DNA from: Bacillus sp. A301a_S52
GTDB taxonomy: Bacteria; Bacillota; Bacilli; Bacillales; Salisediminibacteriaceae
Assembly (NCBI GenBank): GCA_024701455.1
Contig: JABXYP010000001.1
Coordinates: 2,546,001 to 2,610,000, forward strand
Direction of reading: 5' to 3'
DNA: 64,000 bases
The position numbers were made by a program, and so were the translations under genes. Positions 16,453 to 26,044 of this stretch are shown here, piece by piece (position 1 is the first letter of the stretch; each line of letters starts with the position of its first letter). The notes below the pieces were generated by a model that had not been told where the DNA came from, did no database searches, and saw only the letters and a list, made by a program, of their open reading frames with translations.

Positions 16453-17505
16453 TTACTTTAAATCTAAGCGAAGGTCTTCTCCTTCGTCAACAGACTCTTC
16501 TGCAGGTACTTCTTGTGTTCCAAGCAACCCATGATATTCCCGTATTCGATTCTCTATTTCCTTTGTCACATCCTCATTTTCCTTAAGGAATTGTTTAGCA
16601 TTTTCTCGCCCTTGGCCCATACGATCGTTATTGTATGAGTACCACGCCCCGCTTTTCTGGACGATGTCTAGATCTGATGCAATATCCAAAATTGATCCTT
16701 CACGTGAAATCCCTTCTCCATACATAATATCAACTTCCGCTGTTCTAAATGGAGGGGCTACTTTATTTTTAACGACTTTTAATTTGGTTTTATTTCCGAT
16801 CATATCGTTTCCTTGTTTCAGTGTTTCTGCACGACGGACTTCCAGTCGTACAGAGGAATAGAACTTAAGCGCACGTCCACCAGGGGTTGTCTCTGGGTTA
16901 CCAAACATGACACCCACTTTTTCACGAATTTGGTTGATGAAAACGGCAATTGTATTGGATTTACTAACAGCTCCTGACAGTTTCCGAAGTGCTTGAGACA
17001 TTAGACGAGCTTGCAAGCCTACATGGCTATCTCCCATCTCTCCTTCTATTTCCGCTTTTGGAACGAGAGCAGCGACAGAGTCAATAATAAGAATATCTAC
17101 AGCTCCACTTCGTACAAGAGCTTCAGCAATTTCTAAAGCTTGCTCTCCTGTATCTGGTTGAGATAATAGTAATTCATCAATATTAACACCTAGATTTTGC
17201 GCATAAACAGGGTCCAAAGCATGCTCAGCGTCTATAAAAGCTGCTTGACCACCATTGCGCTGCACTTCAGCAATAGCATGAAGAGCAACAGTTGTCTTAC
17301 CAGATGATTCAGGCCCGTAAATCTCAATCACTCTTCCTCGTGGATATCCGCCTACTCCTAAGGCAATATCAAGTGCCAAGGCACCACTTGATATGGTGGA
17401 CACACGACGCTCTGCTTGCTCACCTAACTTCATAATAGAGCCTTTTCCGAATTGTTTCTCAATTTGTTTTAAAGCCATATCTAATGCTTGCTTTCGATCT
17501 GACAT
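16453..17505 (-). CDS. recA: Recombinase RecA
   Basis: The protein has 350 residues from the ATG at 17505 (AAAGGAG 8 bases upstream); a longer frame upstream lacks a site. GPESSGKT at 64-71 is Walker A and LIIDSVAAL is Walker B; the C-terminal tail is acidic as usual. RecA pairs homologous DNA and triggers LexA self-cleavage. A perfect sigma-A promoter with a LexA box just downstream of the -10 indicates SOS control. Confidence 0.99.
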   Translation of the reverse strand: MSDRKQALDMALKQIEKQFGKGSIMKLGEQAERRVSTISSGALALDIALGVGGYPRGRVIEIYGPESSGKTTVALHAIAEVQRNGGQAAFIDAEHALDPVYAQNLGVNIDELLLSQPDTGEQALEIAEALVRSGAVDILIIDSVAALVPKAEIEGEMGDSHVGLQARLMSQALRKLSGAVSKSNTIAVFINQIREKVGVMFGNPETTPGGRALKFYSSVRLEVRRAETLKQGNDMIGNKTKLKVVKNKVAPPFRTAEVDIMYGEGISREGSILDIASDLDIVQKSGAWYSYNNDRMGQGRENAKQFLKENEDVTKEIENRIREYHGLLGTQEVPAEESVDEGEDLRLDLK

Positions 17506-17584
17506 TCTCAACTCTCCTTTATACATTAAATGATCTCGCATATGACGATATCTCATTTATTAACGTCTTTAATTCCAACAACTA

Positions 17585-17598
17585 CAAACATCCGTTCG
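17585..17598 (-). promoter_or_regulatory. LexA/DinR box of recA
   Basis: CGAACGGATGTTTG matches the Bacillus SOS operator CGAACRNRYGTTYG at every position. It starts 6 bases downstream of the -10 box, so bound LexA would block initiation. Confidence 0.93.
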
Positions 17599-17604
17599 CT
17601 TTTT

Positions 17605-17633
17605 ATTATAAACGGAAACATCCGCCTTGTCAA
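17605..17633 (-). promoter_or_regulatory. Sigma-A promoter of recA
   Basis: TTGACA (17628-17633), 17 bases, TATAAT (17605-17610): consensus at every position on the minus strand. The predicted leader is about 90 bases. Confidence 0.93.
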
Positions 17634-17745
17634 AGAAAAGTGATAACCTTTTAATGACAATGAACATCGCTTAAGGTAAAACCATCATCGATGTACGGAT
17701 AAAAGGCACTTTTAGCTACTAAGACGGATGTATAGCATTCCTTTA

Positions 17746-19329
17746 TTACTTTCGTTTCGGACGAGGCTTTGCCGGTTCTAGGTTAATTCTTGCTCCACTC
17801 ACTCGAGCATATTTTAACCCTTCATAGACAAACGGCGCCACTTCTTCAGGCACTTCCATAAAGGTGAAATTTTCAAATATATCGACTTTCCCTATTGATT
17901 TAGGGTTAATTCCAATGAGTCTTGCTACTTCATCTACGAGTTTTTTCGGAGTTAAGTCAACATTTCGTCCTACATTAATGAAAAAGCGCGTCATACCTTT
18001 TTGTGCACCAGTTTCACCAAAATCATAGCCATCATCATTTAAATTATCTCGGCTGTAAAAAGCAAGCTTCATAAGTGATGTAACAACTTTTTCTGCTGGG
18101 TACTGATCAAGTAGATCCGTTACGAGAGCATCATACAAATTAGCTCCCTCATCATCGTTTTCAATTAAGTCGATGATTTGCCCTTTCCATACATGCTGCT
18201 GTTTCTCCACCACTTCCTCAACTGAAGGTAGGTTTTGAGACGGAATCGTCATTTTAATTTCAGCTTCGATTGAGCGGAGGTGCTTCATTTCCCTCGGCGT
18301 AACGAGTGTTAATGCTATGCCATCTCGTCCAGCCCGACCCGTTCGGCCAATTCGGTGCACGTAGCTTTCTGGATCTTGCGGGATATCATAATTTATAACA
18401 TGACTAACATTTTGTACGTCTATACCACGGGCCGCTACATCAGTGGCAATGAGAAACTCAATAGATGAGTCACGAAACTTCTTCATAACCATGTCACGTT
18501 GAGACTGTGTTAAATCACCATGTAGACCATCTGCTTGATAGCCTCTCGCTTGAAGTGCCTCTGTTAACTCGGCAACCCCTTTTTTCGTTCTGCAGAAGAT
18601 GATCCCCAAATCGATCGTTTCACTGTCTATAACGCGACAGAGAGAATCGAGTTTATTTCTTTCTAGCACTTTATAATAAACTTGATTGATTGATGGAGCC
18701 GTTACTTCACCTTTGCTGATCGTCACTTGTTTAGGTTGTTGCATATATTTATTAGAGAGCTTACGAATCGGCGGGGGCATCGTAGCAGAAAAAAGCAATG
18801 TTTGCCGTTCACGATTCACTTGTTGCAAGATCTTTTCAATATCATCAACAAAGCCCATATCAAGCATTTCATCAGCTTCATCCAGAATAAGCGTGTGTAC
18901 GTGTTGCAGTTTAAGTGTTTTTCGATTGAGGTGGTCAAGAATTCTACCTGGTGTCCCAACGACAACGTCCACACCTCGTTTTAACGATTTAATTTGTTGG
19001 CCAATTGATTGACCACCGTAAACAGGTAGTGTTGTCACTTTTTTGAATTTTGACAGCTTTTGAAGCTCACCTGCTACTTGAATAGCCAATTCCCTAGTAG
19101 GTGTTAAAATAAGTGATTGGATATGGTTGCTTGCTGTAATATGCTCAAGAAGTGGAATACCGAAAGCAGCCGTTTTACCTGTACCTGTTTGTGCTTGGCC
19201 AATCACATCTTGTTTTTTTAAAATCTCTGGAATGACCTTTTCTTGTATTGGAGAAGGAGCTTCAAACCCCATGTCTTTAATCGCCTTTTTCAGGTCATCT
19301 GATATTTTGAAGTCTTCAAATTTCATCAT
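17746..19329 (-). CDS. DEAD-box RNA helicase with C-terminal DbpA-type RNA-binding domain
   Basis: The 527-residue protein has all superfamily 2 motifs: Q motif, AQTGTGKT (46-53), DEAD (150-153), SAT (181-183), ARGID and HRIGRTGRAGR. Residues from about 440 (TRFFINVGRNVDLTPKKLVD) form a DbpA-like RRM, and the tail ends in basic residues (KPRPKRK). It probably remodels rRNA or mRNA structure in ribosome assembly or cold response. AAAGGTGG precedes the ATG pair. It lies between cinA and recA, which are adjacent in B. subtilis. DeaD/CshA-like names are possible, so no symbol is given. Confidence 0.92.
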   Translation of the reverse strand: MMKFEDFKISDDLKKAIKDMGFEAPSPIQEKVIPEILKKQDVIGQAQTGTGKTAAFGIPLLEHITASNHIQSLILTPTRELAIQVAGELQKLSKFKKVTTLPVYGGQSIGQQIKSLKRGVDVVVGTPGRILDHLNRKTLKLQHVHTLILDEADEMLDMGFVDDIEKILQQVNRERQTLLFSATMPPPIRKLSNKYMQQPKQVTISKGEVTAPSINQVYYKVLERNKLDSLCRVIDSETIDLGIIFCRTKKGVAELTEALQARGYQADGLHGDLTQSQRDMVMKKFRDSSIEFLIATDVAARGIDVQNVSHVINYDIPQDPESYVHRIGRTGRAGRDGIALTLVTPREMKHLRSIEAEIKMTIPSQNLPSVEEVVEKQQHVWKGQIIDLIENDDEGANLYDALVTDLLDQYPAEKVVTSLMKLAFYSRDNLNDDGYDFGETGAQKGMTRFFINVGRNVDLTPKKLVDEVARLIGINPKSIGKVDIFENFTFMEVPEEVAPFVYEGLKYARVSGARINLEPAKPRPKRK

Positions 19330-19349
19330 GTCTATTCATCCACCTTTTC

Positions 19350-20582
19350 TTAACGTAAATCTTTCAATAAATAATAAAGTCCATATTTAACTGAGCGGTC
19401 ACGGATATTTTCTCTGCTTCCCGCTAAATGTAACTTATAAGCTTCTGTGGTATGTTGTGTAGCAATACCGATATATACGACACCAGGAGCATGTCCTTCC
19501 AGTTCACCAGGCCCCGCTACTCCTGTAAAACTCACACCTACATCAGTATGTAATGTCTTTTTTACATTTTTCGCTAACTGTTTCGCACAAGCAGCACTAA
19601 CTGCTCCCTCCTCACTTAAAAGGCGAGGCGATAGTGACAACATCGTTTCCTTTACTGCATTACTATAACATACTATAGCCCCATTAAACACATTTGAAAC
19701 TGCTGGGACTTCTGTAAGGACAGCAGAAAATCGACCACCGGTGAGACTTTCGGCAGCCCCTAACGTAAAGCCCTTCTCTGTCAGTAGTTTTACTAATAAT
19801 GTTGCTAAATTTGCATCCCCTTCACCGTAAAAGAAGTCTCCTACCCGCTCCAAAACCTGCTGTTTTAAATGATTTAGTAGACGTTCATTCTCTTTATCAT
19901 CCGCTCCTTTAACAGTAAGCCGCAGCGTCACTTCTCCCCCAGAAGCAAGAGGGGCAATAGTAGGGTTGGACTGTTGTTCAATTAAGTCATCTATTTTTTC
20001 TACAAGTTGAGATTCACCAATATCAAAAAAACGCAGAACTTTTGATTGAATTCTTTCCTTTTGATGAACATTCTTGTATAAAAAAGGCAACGTGTACGTC
20101 TCAAACATTGGAATCAATTCTTTCGGAGGCCCCGGAAGTAAAATAAGCTGTTTCCCTGCTATTTCTAATGCCATCCCACAGGCAAGACCATGATCATTTG
20201 GAAAAATGTGTGCCCCTTTTAATGCAAGAGCTTGTTTACGATTATTCTCAGTCATATTACGCTTTCGGGTAGCAAAAAAATGCTTTATTCGTCCTTCTGT
20301 CTCTGGGTCATATTCTAACGGCACCCCTGTCACTTCCGAAATGGTCTCTTTTGTAAGATCATCTTTAGTTGGCCCTAACCCCCCTGTAAAAATTAACACA
20401 TCAGCTCGTTCAAGCCCCTTTTCAACCACGTCCATTAAGCGTTCTTCGTTATCCCCTACAACTGTATGGTGATAAACATCAATACCCACTTTTGATAACT
20501 CTCTAGATAAATAAGTCGCATTTGAGTTTTGTATTTGGCCTAATAATAGTTCAGAACCAACAGCAATAATTTCAGCATTCAT
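19350..20582 (-). CDS. cinA: CinA (competence/damage-inducible protein, NMN amidohydrolase family)
   Basis: The 410-residue protein has an N-terminal molybdopterin-binding-like domain (EIIAVGSELLLGQ, FTGGLGPTKDD) and a C-terminal CinA domain (AAESLTGGRFSA, VGVSFTGVAGPGE) that hydrolyses nicotinamide mononucleotide in studied members. The ATG at 20582 is preferred to a TTG two codons earlier, because AAGGGTG is 8 bases from the ATG. It is transcribed after pgsA with a short gap. The classical partner recA is now separated by the helicase gene. Confidence 0.95.
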   Translation of the reverse strand: MNAEIIAVGSELLLGQIQNSNATYLSRELSKVGIDVYHHTVVGDNEERLMDVVEKGLERADVLIFTGGLGPTKDDLTKETISEVTGVPLEYDPETEGRIKHFFATRKRNMTENNRKQALALKGAHIFPNDHGLACGMALEIAGKQLILLPGPPKELIPMFETYTLPFLYKNVHQKERIQSKVLRFFDIGESQLVEKIDDLIEQQSNPTIAPLASGGEVTLRLTVKGADDKENERLLNHLKQQVLERVGDFFYGEGDANLATLLVKLLTEKGFTLGAAESLTGGRFSAVLTEVPAVSNVFNGAIVCYSNAVKETMLSLSPRLLSEEGAVSAACAKQLAKNVKKTLHTDVGVSFTGVAGPGELEGHAPGVVYIGIATQHTTEAYKLHLAGSRENIRDRSVKYGLYYLLKDLR

Positions 20583-20605
20583 GAACAAGACACCCTTCCA
20601 AGAAC

Positions 20606-21184
20606 TTACATGGATTTATTAAGCACATGCTTATTTTTCACAAAATAATCAACACCTGAGAAAATAGTCAATATGACGGCTACATAAATCATAATTGTGT
20701 GAAATGGTATGGCGATCATTTCAAAGATAATATTATGTAATAAAATGGATGAAGCCGCCACAATTTGACTGACTGTTTTCCATTTCCCCCAAATACTTGC
20801 TGCAATCACATCACCTTCACCTGAAGCTACGAGCCTTAGACCAGTAACAGCAAATTCTCGGCTTAAAATGACAACAGCAGCCCATGCAGGAAACATATCA
20901 AGCCCTGTCAAAGACACAAATGCCGCAGTAATCAATAATTTATCCGCCAAAGGATCTAGGAATTTCCCCATGTTAGTGACAAGGTTATATTTTCTAGCAT
21001 AGTAACCATCGAGCCAATCAGTTGATGCTGCGAAAATAAAAATGATGGCTGCCACAAAATGATGAACTGGAATATTGGCACCAAGAAGGGCTAACTCACC
21101 CCAATTAAATGGTACGAGAAGAAATACCATAAATAATGGAATTAATACTATTCTGGAAATGGTAATCTGATTTGGAATATTCAC
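20606..21184 (-). CDS. pgsA: CDP-diacylglycerol--glycerol-3-phosphate 3-phosphatidyltransferase
   Basis: The 192-residue membrane protein carries the CDP-alcohol phosphotransferase signature DGYYARKYNLVTNMGKFLD then DPLAD, and about five membrane segments. It makes phosphatidylglycerol phosphate, the first step to phosphatidylglycerol. GTG start at 21184 with AGGAGGA 6 bases upstream. It follows rodZ and precedes cinA, the standard order. Confidence 0.97.
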   Translation of the reverse strand: MNIPNQITISRIVLIPLFMVFLLVPFNWGELALLGANIPVHHFVAAIIFIFAASTDWLDGYYARKYNLVTNMGKFLDPLADKLLITAAFVSLTGLDMFPAWAAVVILSREFAVTGLRLVASGEGDVIAASIWGKWKTVSQIVAASSILLHNIIFEMIAIPFHTIMIYVAVILTIFSGVDYFVKNKHVLNKSM

Positions 21185-21337
21185 GAATGATCCTCCTGTC
21201 TTTTGTCTACACTCCTACCGTATTGATGAAGCCTCTTCAATTTTATCAAAAAGGCAACTATATTGCTAATTGTATCGACTAAAAGTATGTATAATTAGTA
21301 GCGCCATAGCACTAGCATATCTATAATTAAGCCTATT

Positions 21338-21380
21338 AAGGAAAAGAACAACAGCTCCTCTAAGAAGGGGAGCTGTTGTG
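21338..21380 (-). terminator. Intrinsic terminator after rodZ
   Basis: ACAACAGCTCC and GGAGCTGTTGT form an 11-bp stem, followed on the minus strand by TTCTTTTCC. It separates rodZ from pgsA, so pgsA probably relies partly on its own promoter. Confidence 0.85.
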
Positions 21381-21401
21381 AAAGAAGGAAGAACTATTTT
21401 G

Positions 21402-22280
21402 TCAGTCTTCTACTCGAATAATGACATACTGGCGGTGGTCATCACTCTCATAATCCAGCAATTCATCATTAATGTAAATATCAGCTGTTCTTATATTACC
21501 CATATTAAATGTAATTTCAGATTCTCCTGACAAGTCAAAATCAATTTCGTCGCCATCACCATGACTACTTTGATGAACTTCGTCACCATTCGAATCTAAA
21601 ATCTGCAGCCAGCTGTCTCCAGAAAACGAGAGACTGACATCAAGATCATCTATTCCAGTTAACGTATACGTATAGCGATTTCCTTCACTTTCTTCAAAGG
21701 AAAGGGATTGTGCCTGTTCTTCCTCGTTCTCTTCATTTTCTTCATTGTTGCTAGTGTTATTGGCATTTGTATCTTCATCGTTATTATCCACGTTATTTTC
21801 TTCTTCTACATCATTATCGGTTATTTCAATAGAAGGAGCTTCTTGATTATCTCGTGGGACGCCTCCAGAATCATCTGTATCTCCTTGGCGTAATAACCAA
21901 AAAGCTAGGCCTATGGCTAATATAAATAGAATCACGACTAAAGTAGGAAGAAGTGAAGCAATTTTAGATTTCTTCCTAACAGTCTTTGGCTTAGACCTAT
22001 TCACTCTTGGCGGAAGATCGACAGGCTCTTTTTTCGTTTGAGGGAGCTCATTTTTGTGTTCCTCAAAAATCATATCTGGATCTAATTCAACGGCTTCTGC
22101 ATAGCTTTTTACAAATGCTCTGCCATAAAAGTCCCCAGGCATTTTAGAAAAGTCCCCGGCCTCGATAGCAATTAAATATCGTTTTTGTATTTTAGTTACT
22201 CGCTGAAGTTCATCTAGAGAATACCCTTTCTCTTCCCTTGCATTTTTTAATCTAATTCCTAATTCAGACACACTCAACAC
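21402..22280 (-). CDS. rodZ: RodZ-like cell-shape protein YmfM
   Basis: The 292-residue protein has a cytoplasmic HTH_25 domain (LGIRLKNAREEKGYSLDELQ; residues 1-75), a basic stretch, one membrane segment (109-130), an extremely Asp/Glu/Asn-rich linker (about 131-195) and a C-terminal DUF4115 beta domain. RodZ links MreB to the wall-elongation machinery. The start could be GTG at 22280, TTG at 22277 or GTG at 22271; AGGTGG lies close before all of them. The long acidic linker would suit a saline or alkaline exterior, which is speculation. Confidence 0.9.
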   Translation of the reverse strand: MLSVSELGIRLKNAREEKGYSLDELQRVTKIQKRYLIAIEAGDFSKMPGDFYGRAFVKSYAEAVELDPDMIFEEHKNELPQTKKEPVDLPPRVNRSKPKTVRKKSKIASLLPTLVVILFILAIGLAFWLLRQGDTDDSGGVPRDNQEAPSIEITDNDVEEENNVDNNDEDTNANNTSNNEENEENEEEQAQSLSFEESEGNRYTYTLTGIDDLDVSLSFSGDSWLQILDSNGDEVHQSSHGDGDEIDFDLSGESEITFNMGNIRTADIYINDELLDYESDDHRQYVIIRVED

Positions 22281-22287
22281 CTACCAC

Positions 22288-23061
22288 CTAACTGATATCA
22301 AAGGATGAGAATCCTGACTCAATGGAATCATATGTAATTTCTTCATTCTCATCACTTCGAAGCTCAATGATATAATCAAAATCATCTAAAGAATACTCTG
22401 TCTCTCTTACAAATATATCAGGATGTTCCACGACTTTAGTAGCAGGAAGTCGCATCATCTTTGAAATAAGTACCTGATGTCGCTCTGAGGCTCTCATCGT
22501 TGATACGATACCATCAATAATGTAAATGTGGTCTTCTGACATTTCATCGTCAGCCAACTGACTCCTTATCGTCTGTCTCAATAACGTAGAAGAGAGAAAT
22601 GACCATCGTTTATTGGCACAAACACTTGCTGCAACAACAGATTCTGTTTTCCCAACCCTTGGCATACCACGAATACCGATAAGTCGATGGCCGCTCTTCA
22701 TAAACAGCTCTGCCATAAAGTCAACGAGAAGGCCTAACTCATCACGAACAAATCGAAATGTTTTTTTCTCATCTTCATCTCGTTCAATGTAGCGTCCATG
22801 TCTAACTGCCAGTCTATCTCGCAGTTTCGGTTCCCGGATTTTCCTTAATGTTATCACATCCATCGTTTCCATGATATAACGAAGTCGCATGATCGCTTCA
22901 TCACTGACACTTTTAATCAGCATACCTCGCCGCCTATGCTCCACACCGTTTATGGTTAGAATATTAATTCGTAACATGCCGAGGAGTGATGATATCTCAC
23001 CCAATAGTCCTGGGCGATTTTCATTAATTTGATATTCCATATACCACTCTTTTTGTTTCAC
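22288..23061 (-). CDS. ymfK: DUF3388 protein YmfK
   Basis: The 257-residue protein begins with an ACT-like segment (YQINENRPGLLGEISSLLGM, after GTG start) and includes a nucleotide-binding-like stretch (GIRGMPRVGKTESVVAAS; about residues 128-146). It matches the uncharacterised YmfK family found next to rodZ in Bacilli. GTG at 23061 has AAAGGAG 8 bases upstream. It ends 7 bases before rodZ begins, so the two are co-transcribed. Function unknown; the ligand and nucleotide ideas are inference. Confidence 0.85.
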   Translation of the reverse strand: MKQKEWYMEYQINENRPGLLGEISSLLGMLRINILTINGVEHRRRGMLIKSVSDEAIMRLRYIMETMDVITLRKIREPKLRDRLAVRHGRYIERDEDEKKTFRFVRDELGLLVDFMAELFMKSGHRLIGIRGMPRVGKTESVVAASVCANKRWSFLSSTLLRQTIRSQLADDEMSEDHIYIIDGIVSTMRASERHQVLISKMMRLPATKVVEHPDIFVRETEYSLDDFDYIIELRSDENEEITYDSIESGFSSFDIS

Positions 23062-23500
23062 CTGACAACTCCTTTCTTCCCCCTGAATGACGACTTAATG
23101 TGAGAGGACCAAACTTTATGGAGAACAAAAGACTTATGAAATTATAAGGATGCCGATAGTGACAGAAAAATTATTTCTCACATATTCTCATCAAAAAATC
23201 CTCATCTGCATTGTGTATCATTTATATGTACGAAAAACAGTATGGTTTTATACATCATCTGTTTCCCTGAATTACCCGTCTCACAAACGTCCATATTGTG
23301 TATACCTTATGTTGAGTACAATCGTCTTCCTGATAACATCATAATGGATTTTTCTCTTCATTAAAAGAGATTTATATCATTATTATTCAAAACACAACAA
23401 TTTTCGTTATTTTTCTATCAAAGTCGAGTATAAAATCTTAAAAATACTAAGCTTTTACATGAATGTCATAATTCAAAATAAGATGTTAACATTCAAATAA
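23062..23500. other. Non-coding region upstream of ymfK
   Basis: About 440 AT-rich bases. A short plus-strand frame near 23150 lacks a usable ribosome-binding site. A promoter for ymfK-rodZ is expected here, but I could not single one out. Confidence 0.4.
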
Positions 23501-23580
23501 CGGCTGTGACCTCCGCTTCAGATGGACGCTTTCTCAAGGGCTTAGCTTTATCTTTATGGAGTCGCTGATTCGTGCTATTG
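23501..23580 (+). repeat. Degenerate remnant of a Bacillus-type intergenic repeat
   Basis: CGGCTGTGACCTCCGCTTCA, then GATGGACGCTTTCTC and GGAGTCGCTGATTCGTGC, recall the GC-rich 'gcttccggtggacgctttc' repeats I remember from alkaliphilic Bacillus intergenic regions. The inverted half is not recognisable. Identification is from memory and uncertain. Confidence 0.35.
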
Positions 23581-23645
23581 TTTTAAAGACATCATTATGA
23601 AATTGACCTACATACAAAAAATAAAGCCAACTTAATAAGGAAAGA

Positions 23646-23676
23646 TAAAAAGCATCGTCTTAACGACGATACTTTT
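23646..23676 (-). terminator. Intrinsic terminator after ymfJ
   Basis: AAAAAGTATCGTC and GACGATGCTTTTT form a 13-bp stem with one wobble pair and a 5-base loop, ending in T residues on the minus strand. It ends the ymfF-ymfH-ymfI-ymfJ unit. Confidence 0.9.
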
Positions 23677-23681
23677 TAGCA

Positions 23682-23930
23682 TTACCTTTGTTGAACGAGT
23701 TTGACCATCATATTAGCAATTGCATGTTGCTCTTCTTCGCTTGCTACATGCCAAAGGTCTGCTAACACTTTTTCTTGCTCGTTCTTTGGGGTTACTTCTT
23801 CAGATAAATATTCCCCTACTTGGTAAGCTACTTCTGACACTGTCTTTTGATCCATACCTTCATGTTGCCCTTGTTCGAGTTTGTCGCCTAGAAAACTTTT
23901 CCACTGTTCCCAGTTATCAAGAACTGACAT
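23682..23930 (-). CDS. ymfJ: DUF3243 protein YmfJ
   Basis: The 82-residue protein (MSVLDNWEQWKSFLGDKLEQ, YLSEEVTPKNEQEK, LWHVASEEEQHAIANMMVKL) matches the small helical DUF3243 family. Function unknown. AAGGAGGAATGA stands before the ATG. Last gene of the ymfF-H-I-J unit. Confidence 0.92.
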   Translation of the reverse strand: MSVLDNWEQWKSFLGDKLEQGQHEGMDQKTVSEVAYQVGEYLSEEVTPKNEQEKVLADLWHVASEEEQHAIANMMVKLVQQR

Positions 23931-24006
23931 AAGTCATTCCTCCTTGTGATGTCTTTCTTCTCTAGCTTTTCACAATGAAGGAATAATATGCATACAAACA
24001 TCGGCA

Positions 24007-24747
24007 TTAACAATACCAAGCCCCATTAATAGATATGATTTGGCCATTTATGTAGTTTGCTTTTTCTGATACTAAAAAAGTAACTAGTTCCGCAACTTCT
24101 TCCGGTTCACCTAACCGGCTTGCCGGAATCTCCTCACATAAAGCCCCTTTTTCTTCCTCAGAATACTCTGAGAGCATACGTGTCTGAATTGCACCAGGTG
24201 CCACTCCATTCACATTAATCCCGCTCGGAGCTACTTCTTTAGCTAATGCTTTCACGAAAGCATTCTGACCTCCTTTGACCATTGAATAGGTTACTTCGCA
24301 TGCGGCACCACTTAAACCCCATATTGACGTTATAATAACAATTTTGCCTTTTTTCTGAGCTATCATTTTAGGCAAAAACGCTTTGGTTATAACCGAGGGA
24401 GCCATAAGACTAATTGCTAATTGTCTTCTCATTTCCTCTTCAGTTTCCTCTTGAAACAAGCCGAGCGAAGGCTCTCCTGCATTATGGATGATAACATCTA
24501 TATTCCTTTCTTTTAATGTATCAACCTTTTCCTTTGTATGTTCATAGTTACTAAAATCAGCGTGCAAGAGAGTACATTTACAAGTAAATTTAGATTCAAC
24601 TAACGCCTTAAGCTCTTCCGCTCCAACTTTATTTTGCCAATAGTGAATAATGAGATCATGACCGCTAGCTGCCAGTTTTAAACTGATTGCGCGGCCAATC
24701 TCTCCTGAAGCTCCTGTGACTAGTGCAAGTGGACGTCCCTTATGCAC
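24007..24747 (-). CDS. ymfI: Short-chain dehydrogenase/reductase YmfI (FabG-like)
   Basis: The 246-residue Rossmann protein has the cofactor motif TGASGEIGRAI, NAG, the catalytic Ser (ITSIWGLSG) and Tyr-x-x-x-Lys (YSMVKGG), and ends in the family's GQIISINGAW. It is probably an NADP-dependent 3-oxoacyl or other carbonyl reductase; the substrate is unknown. GTG at 24747 is preferred (GGGAG 9 bases upstream, within the end of ymfH); a TTG eight codons earlier also fits. It overlaps ymfH by 8 bases. Confidence 0.9.
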   Translation of the reverse strand: MHKGRPLALVTGASGEIGRAISLKLAASGHDLIIHYWQNKVGAEELKALVESKFTCKCTLLHADFSNYEHTKEKVDTLKERNIDVIIHNAGEPSLGLFQEETEEEMRRQLAISLMAPSVITKAFLPKMIAQKKGKIVIITSIWGLSGAACEVTYSMVKGGQNAFVKALAKEVAPSGINVNGVAPGAIQTRMLSEYSEEEKGALCEEIPASRLGEPEEVAELVTFLVSEKANYINGQIISINGAWYC

Positions 24748-26044
24748 GCTGAGCTTCTCCCTCTGGTACAATTAAACATTGGCTCATTTGAGTATCAACA
24801 TTAAAATGCTCCTTTAGGGTCTCCTGTAAACTATCTGTCGTTAATGCTTCCAACGCAGGAATCACATGAAATAAATCCATATCGTTAAATCGATATCGCG
24901 TAAACTGATTCGCGATATACTCTGGAGAATTCATCGCTTTGAGAAAGTAACCAATTTTCTTTTTGCGTATGCGCTCCACAATGTCCTTATTTATCGGCTG
25001 ATGTAAAAAATCAGAAATCATTGTTTTTATCGCATTTCCTAATGCTTCTGGATCTTTTGAATCTCCACCAATAACAGAAAAGCCAAAACCATATTCCCCT
25101 GTGTAATCAAAACTGAACGTATCGTCTATTAATCCTTGTTCATACAATGCTTGATAATTTTCAGAACTTTGGCCAAACATCATTTCTAGCAAAAGCTGTA
25201 CCGACAATTCATGTTTTAGTAAGTCTTTCCCTTGCTTATCAGGTCGCTGTTCCTTTATACCTACTAAGCATTTACCAGTATTAACAGGCATGGGAATGAC
25301 GACTTTTTCTTCATCAACTTCTGCTGGTTCTTTCACTGTCTCACGTTGAATTTCCTCTGGTTCTGGAAACGATTTGCTTTCTTGATTTTGTTTCACTTGT
25401 TCGAGAATTTTTTCAGGGTCTACATTCCCGACAATAAAGAGAACCATGTTTCCTGGGTGATAAAAAGTTTTGTAACATGTATAAAGTAAATCTTTTGTTG
25501 TTTTATTGATGGATTCGACCGTACCAGCAATATCAATGCCAACTGGATGCTCTTTAAACATCGCTTTTAAAAGACCAAAGAAATTTTGCCAATCTGGATT
25601 ATCTTCATACATCTTAATTTCTTGTTCAATAATCCCCTTCTCCTTGTCCACTGATTCATCTGTGAAATAGGGCTTCTGCACAAAATTCATTAAGGTTTCT
25701 AAGTTGTCTTCGATATTCATTGTGCTTGAGAATAGATAAGCTGTTCTGTTAAAGCTTGTAAAGGCATTCGCAGAAGCACCCTTCTTACTAAACTCTTGAA
25801 AAACATCCCCTTCTTCATCTTCAAAAAGTTTATGTTCTAGGAAATGAGCGATGCCATCAGGAACTCGTAGTAGTTCCTCTTCTCCAAGGGGAACAAAATG
25901 ATTGTCTATAGAACCGTATTTCGTTGTAAACGTAGCAAACGTTTTATTAAACCCTTTTTTAGGTAAGACATAGACATGTAAACCGTTTGGTAATTTTTCA
26001 AAATATAATGTTTCTTGAAGTTGATCGAATGTTTGTTTCGTCAT
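24740..26044 (-). CDS. ymfH: M16-family zinc peptidase YmfH (catalytic member)
   Basis: The 434-residue pitrilysin-type protein has an intact inverted zinc motif His67-x-x-Glu70-His71 (AHFLEHKLF) and the distal Glu region (IIEQEIKMYEDNP). It likely pairs with YmfF as a two-chain peptidase. In several Firmicutes such pairs cut exported peptides or ride with peptide cassettes, but this pair is the conserved housekeeping one. The ATG overlaps the ymfF TGA. Confidence 0.93.
   Translation of the reverse strand: MTKQTFDQLQETLYFEKLPNGLHVYVLPKKGFNKTFATFTTKYGSIDNHFVPLGEEELLRVPDGIAHFLEHKLFEDEEGDVFQEFSKKGASANAFTSFNRTAYLFSSTMNIEDNLETLMNFVQKPYFTDESVDKEKGIIEQEIKMYEDNPDWQNFFGLLKAMFKEHPVGIDIAGTVESINKTTKDLLYTCYKTFYHPGNMVLFIVGNVDPEKILEQVKQNQESKSFPEPEEIQRETVKEPAEVDEEKVVIPMPVNTGKCLVGIKEQRPDKQGKDLLKHELSVQLLLEMMFGQSSENYQALYEQGLIDDTFSFDYTGEYGFGFSVIGGDSKDPEALGNAIKTMISDFLHQPINKDIVERIRKKKIGYFLKAMNSPEYIANQFTRYRFNDMDLFHVIPALEALTTDSLQETLKEHFNVDTQMSQCLIVPEGEAQRA

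Noticed and set aside
23150..23344. 64-codon plus-strand frame upstream of ymfK
   Set aside because: The only AGG abuts the ATG, composition looks non-coding, and there is no family match.
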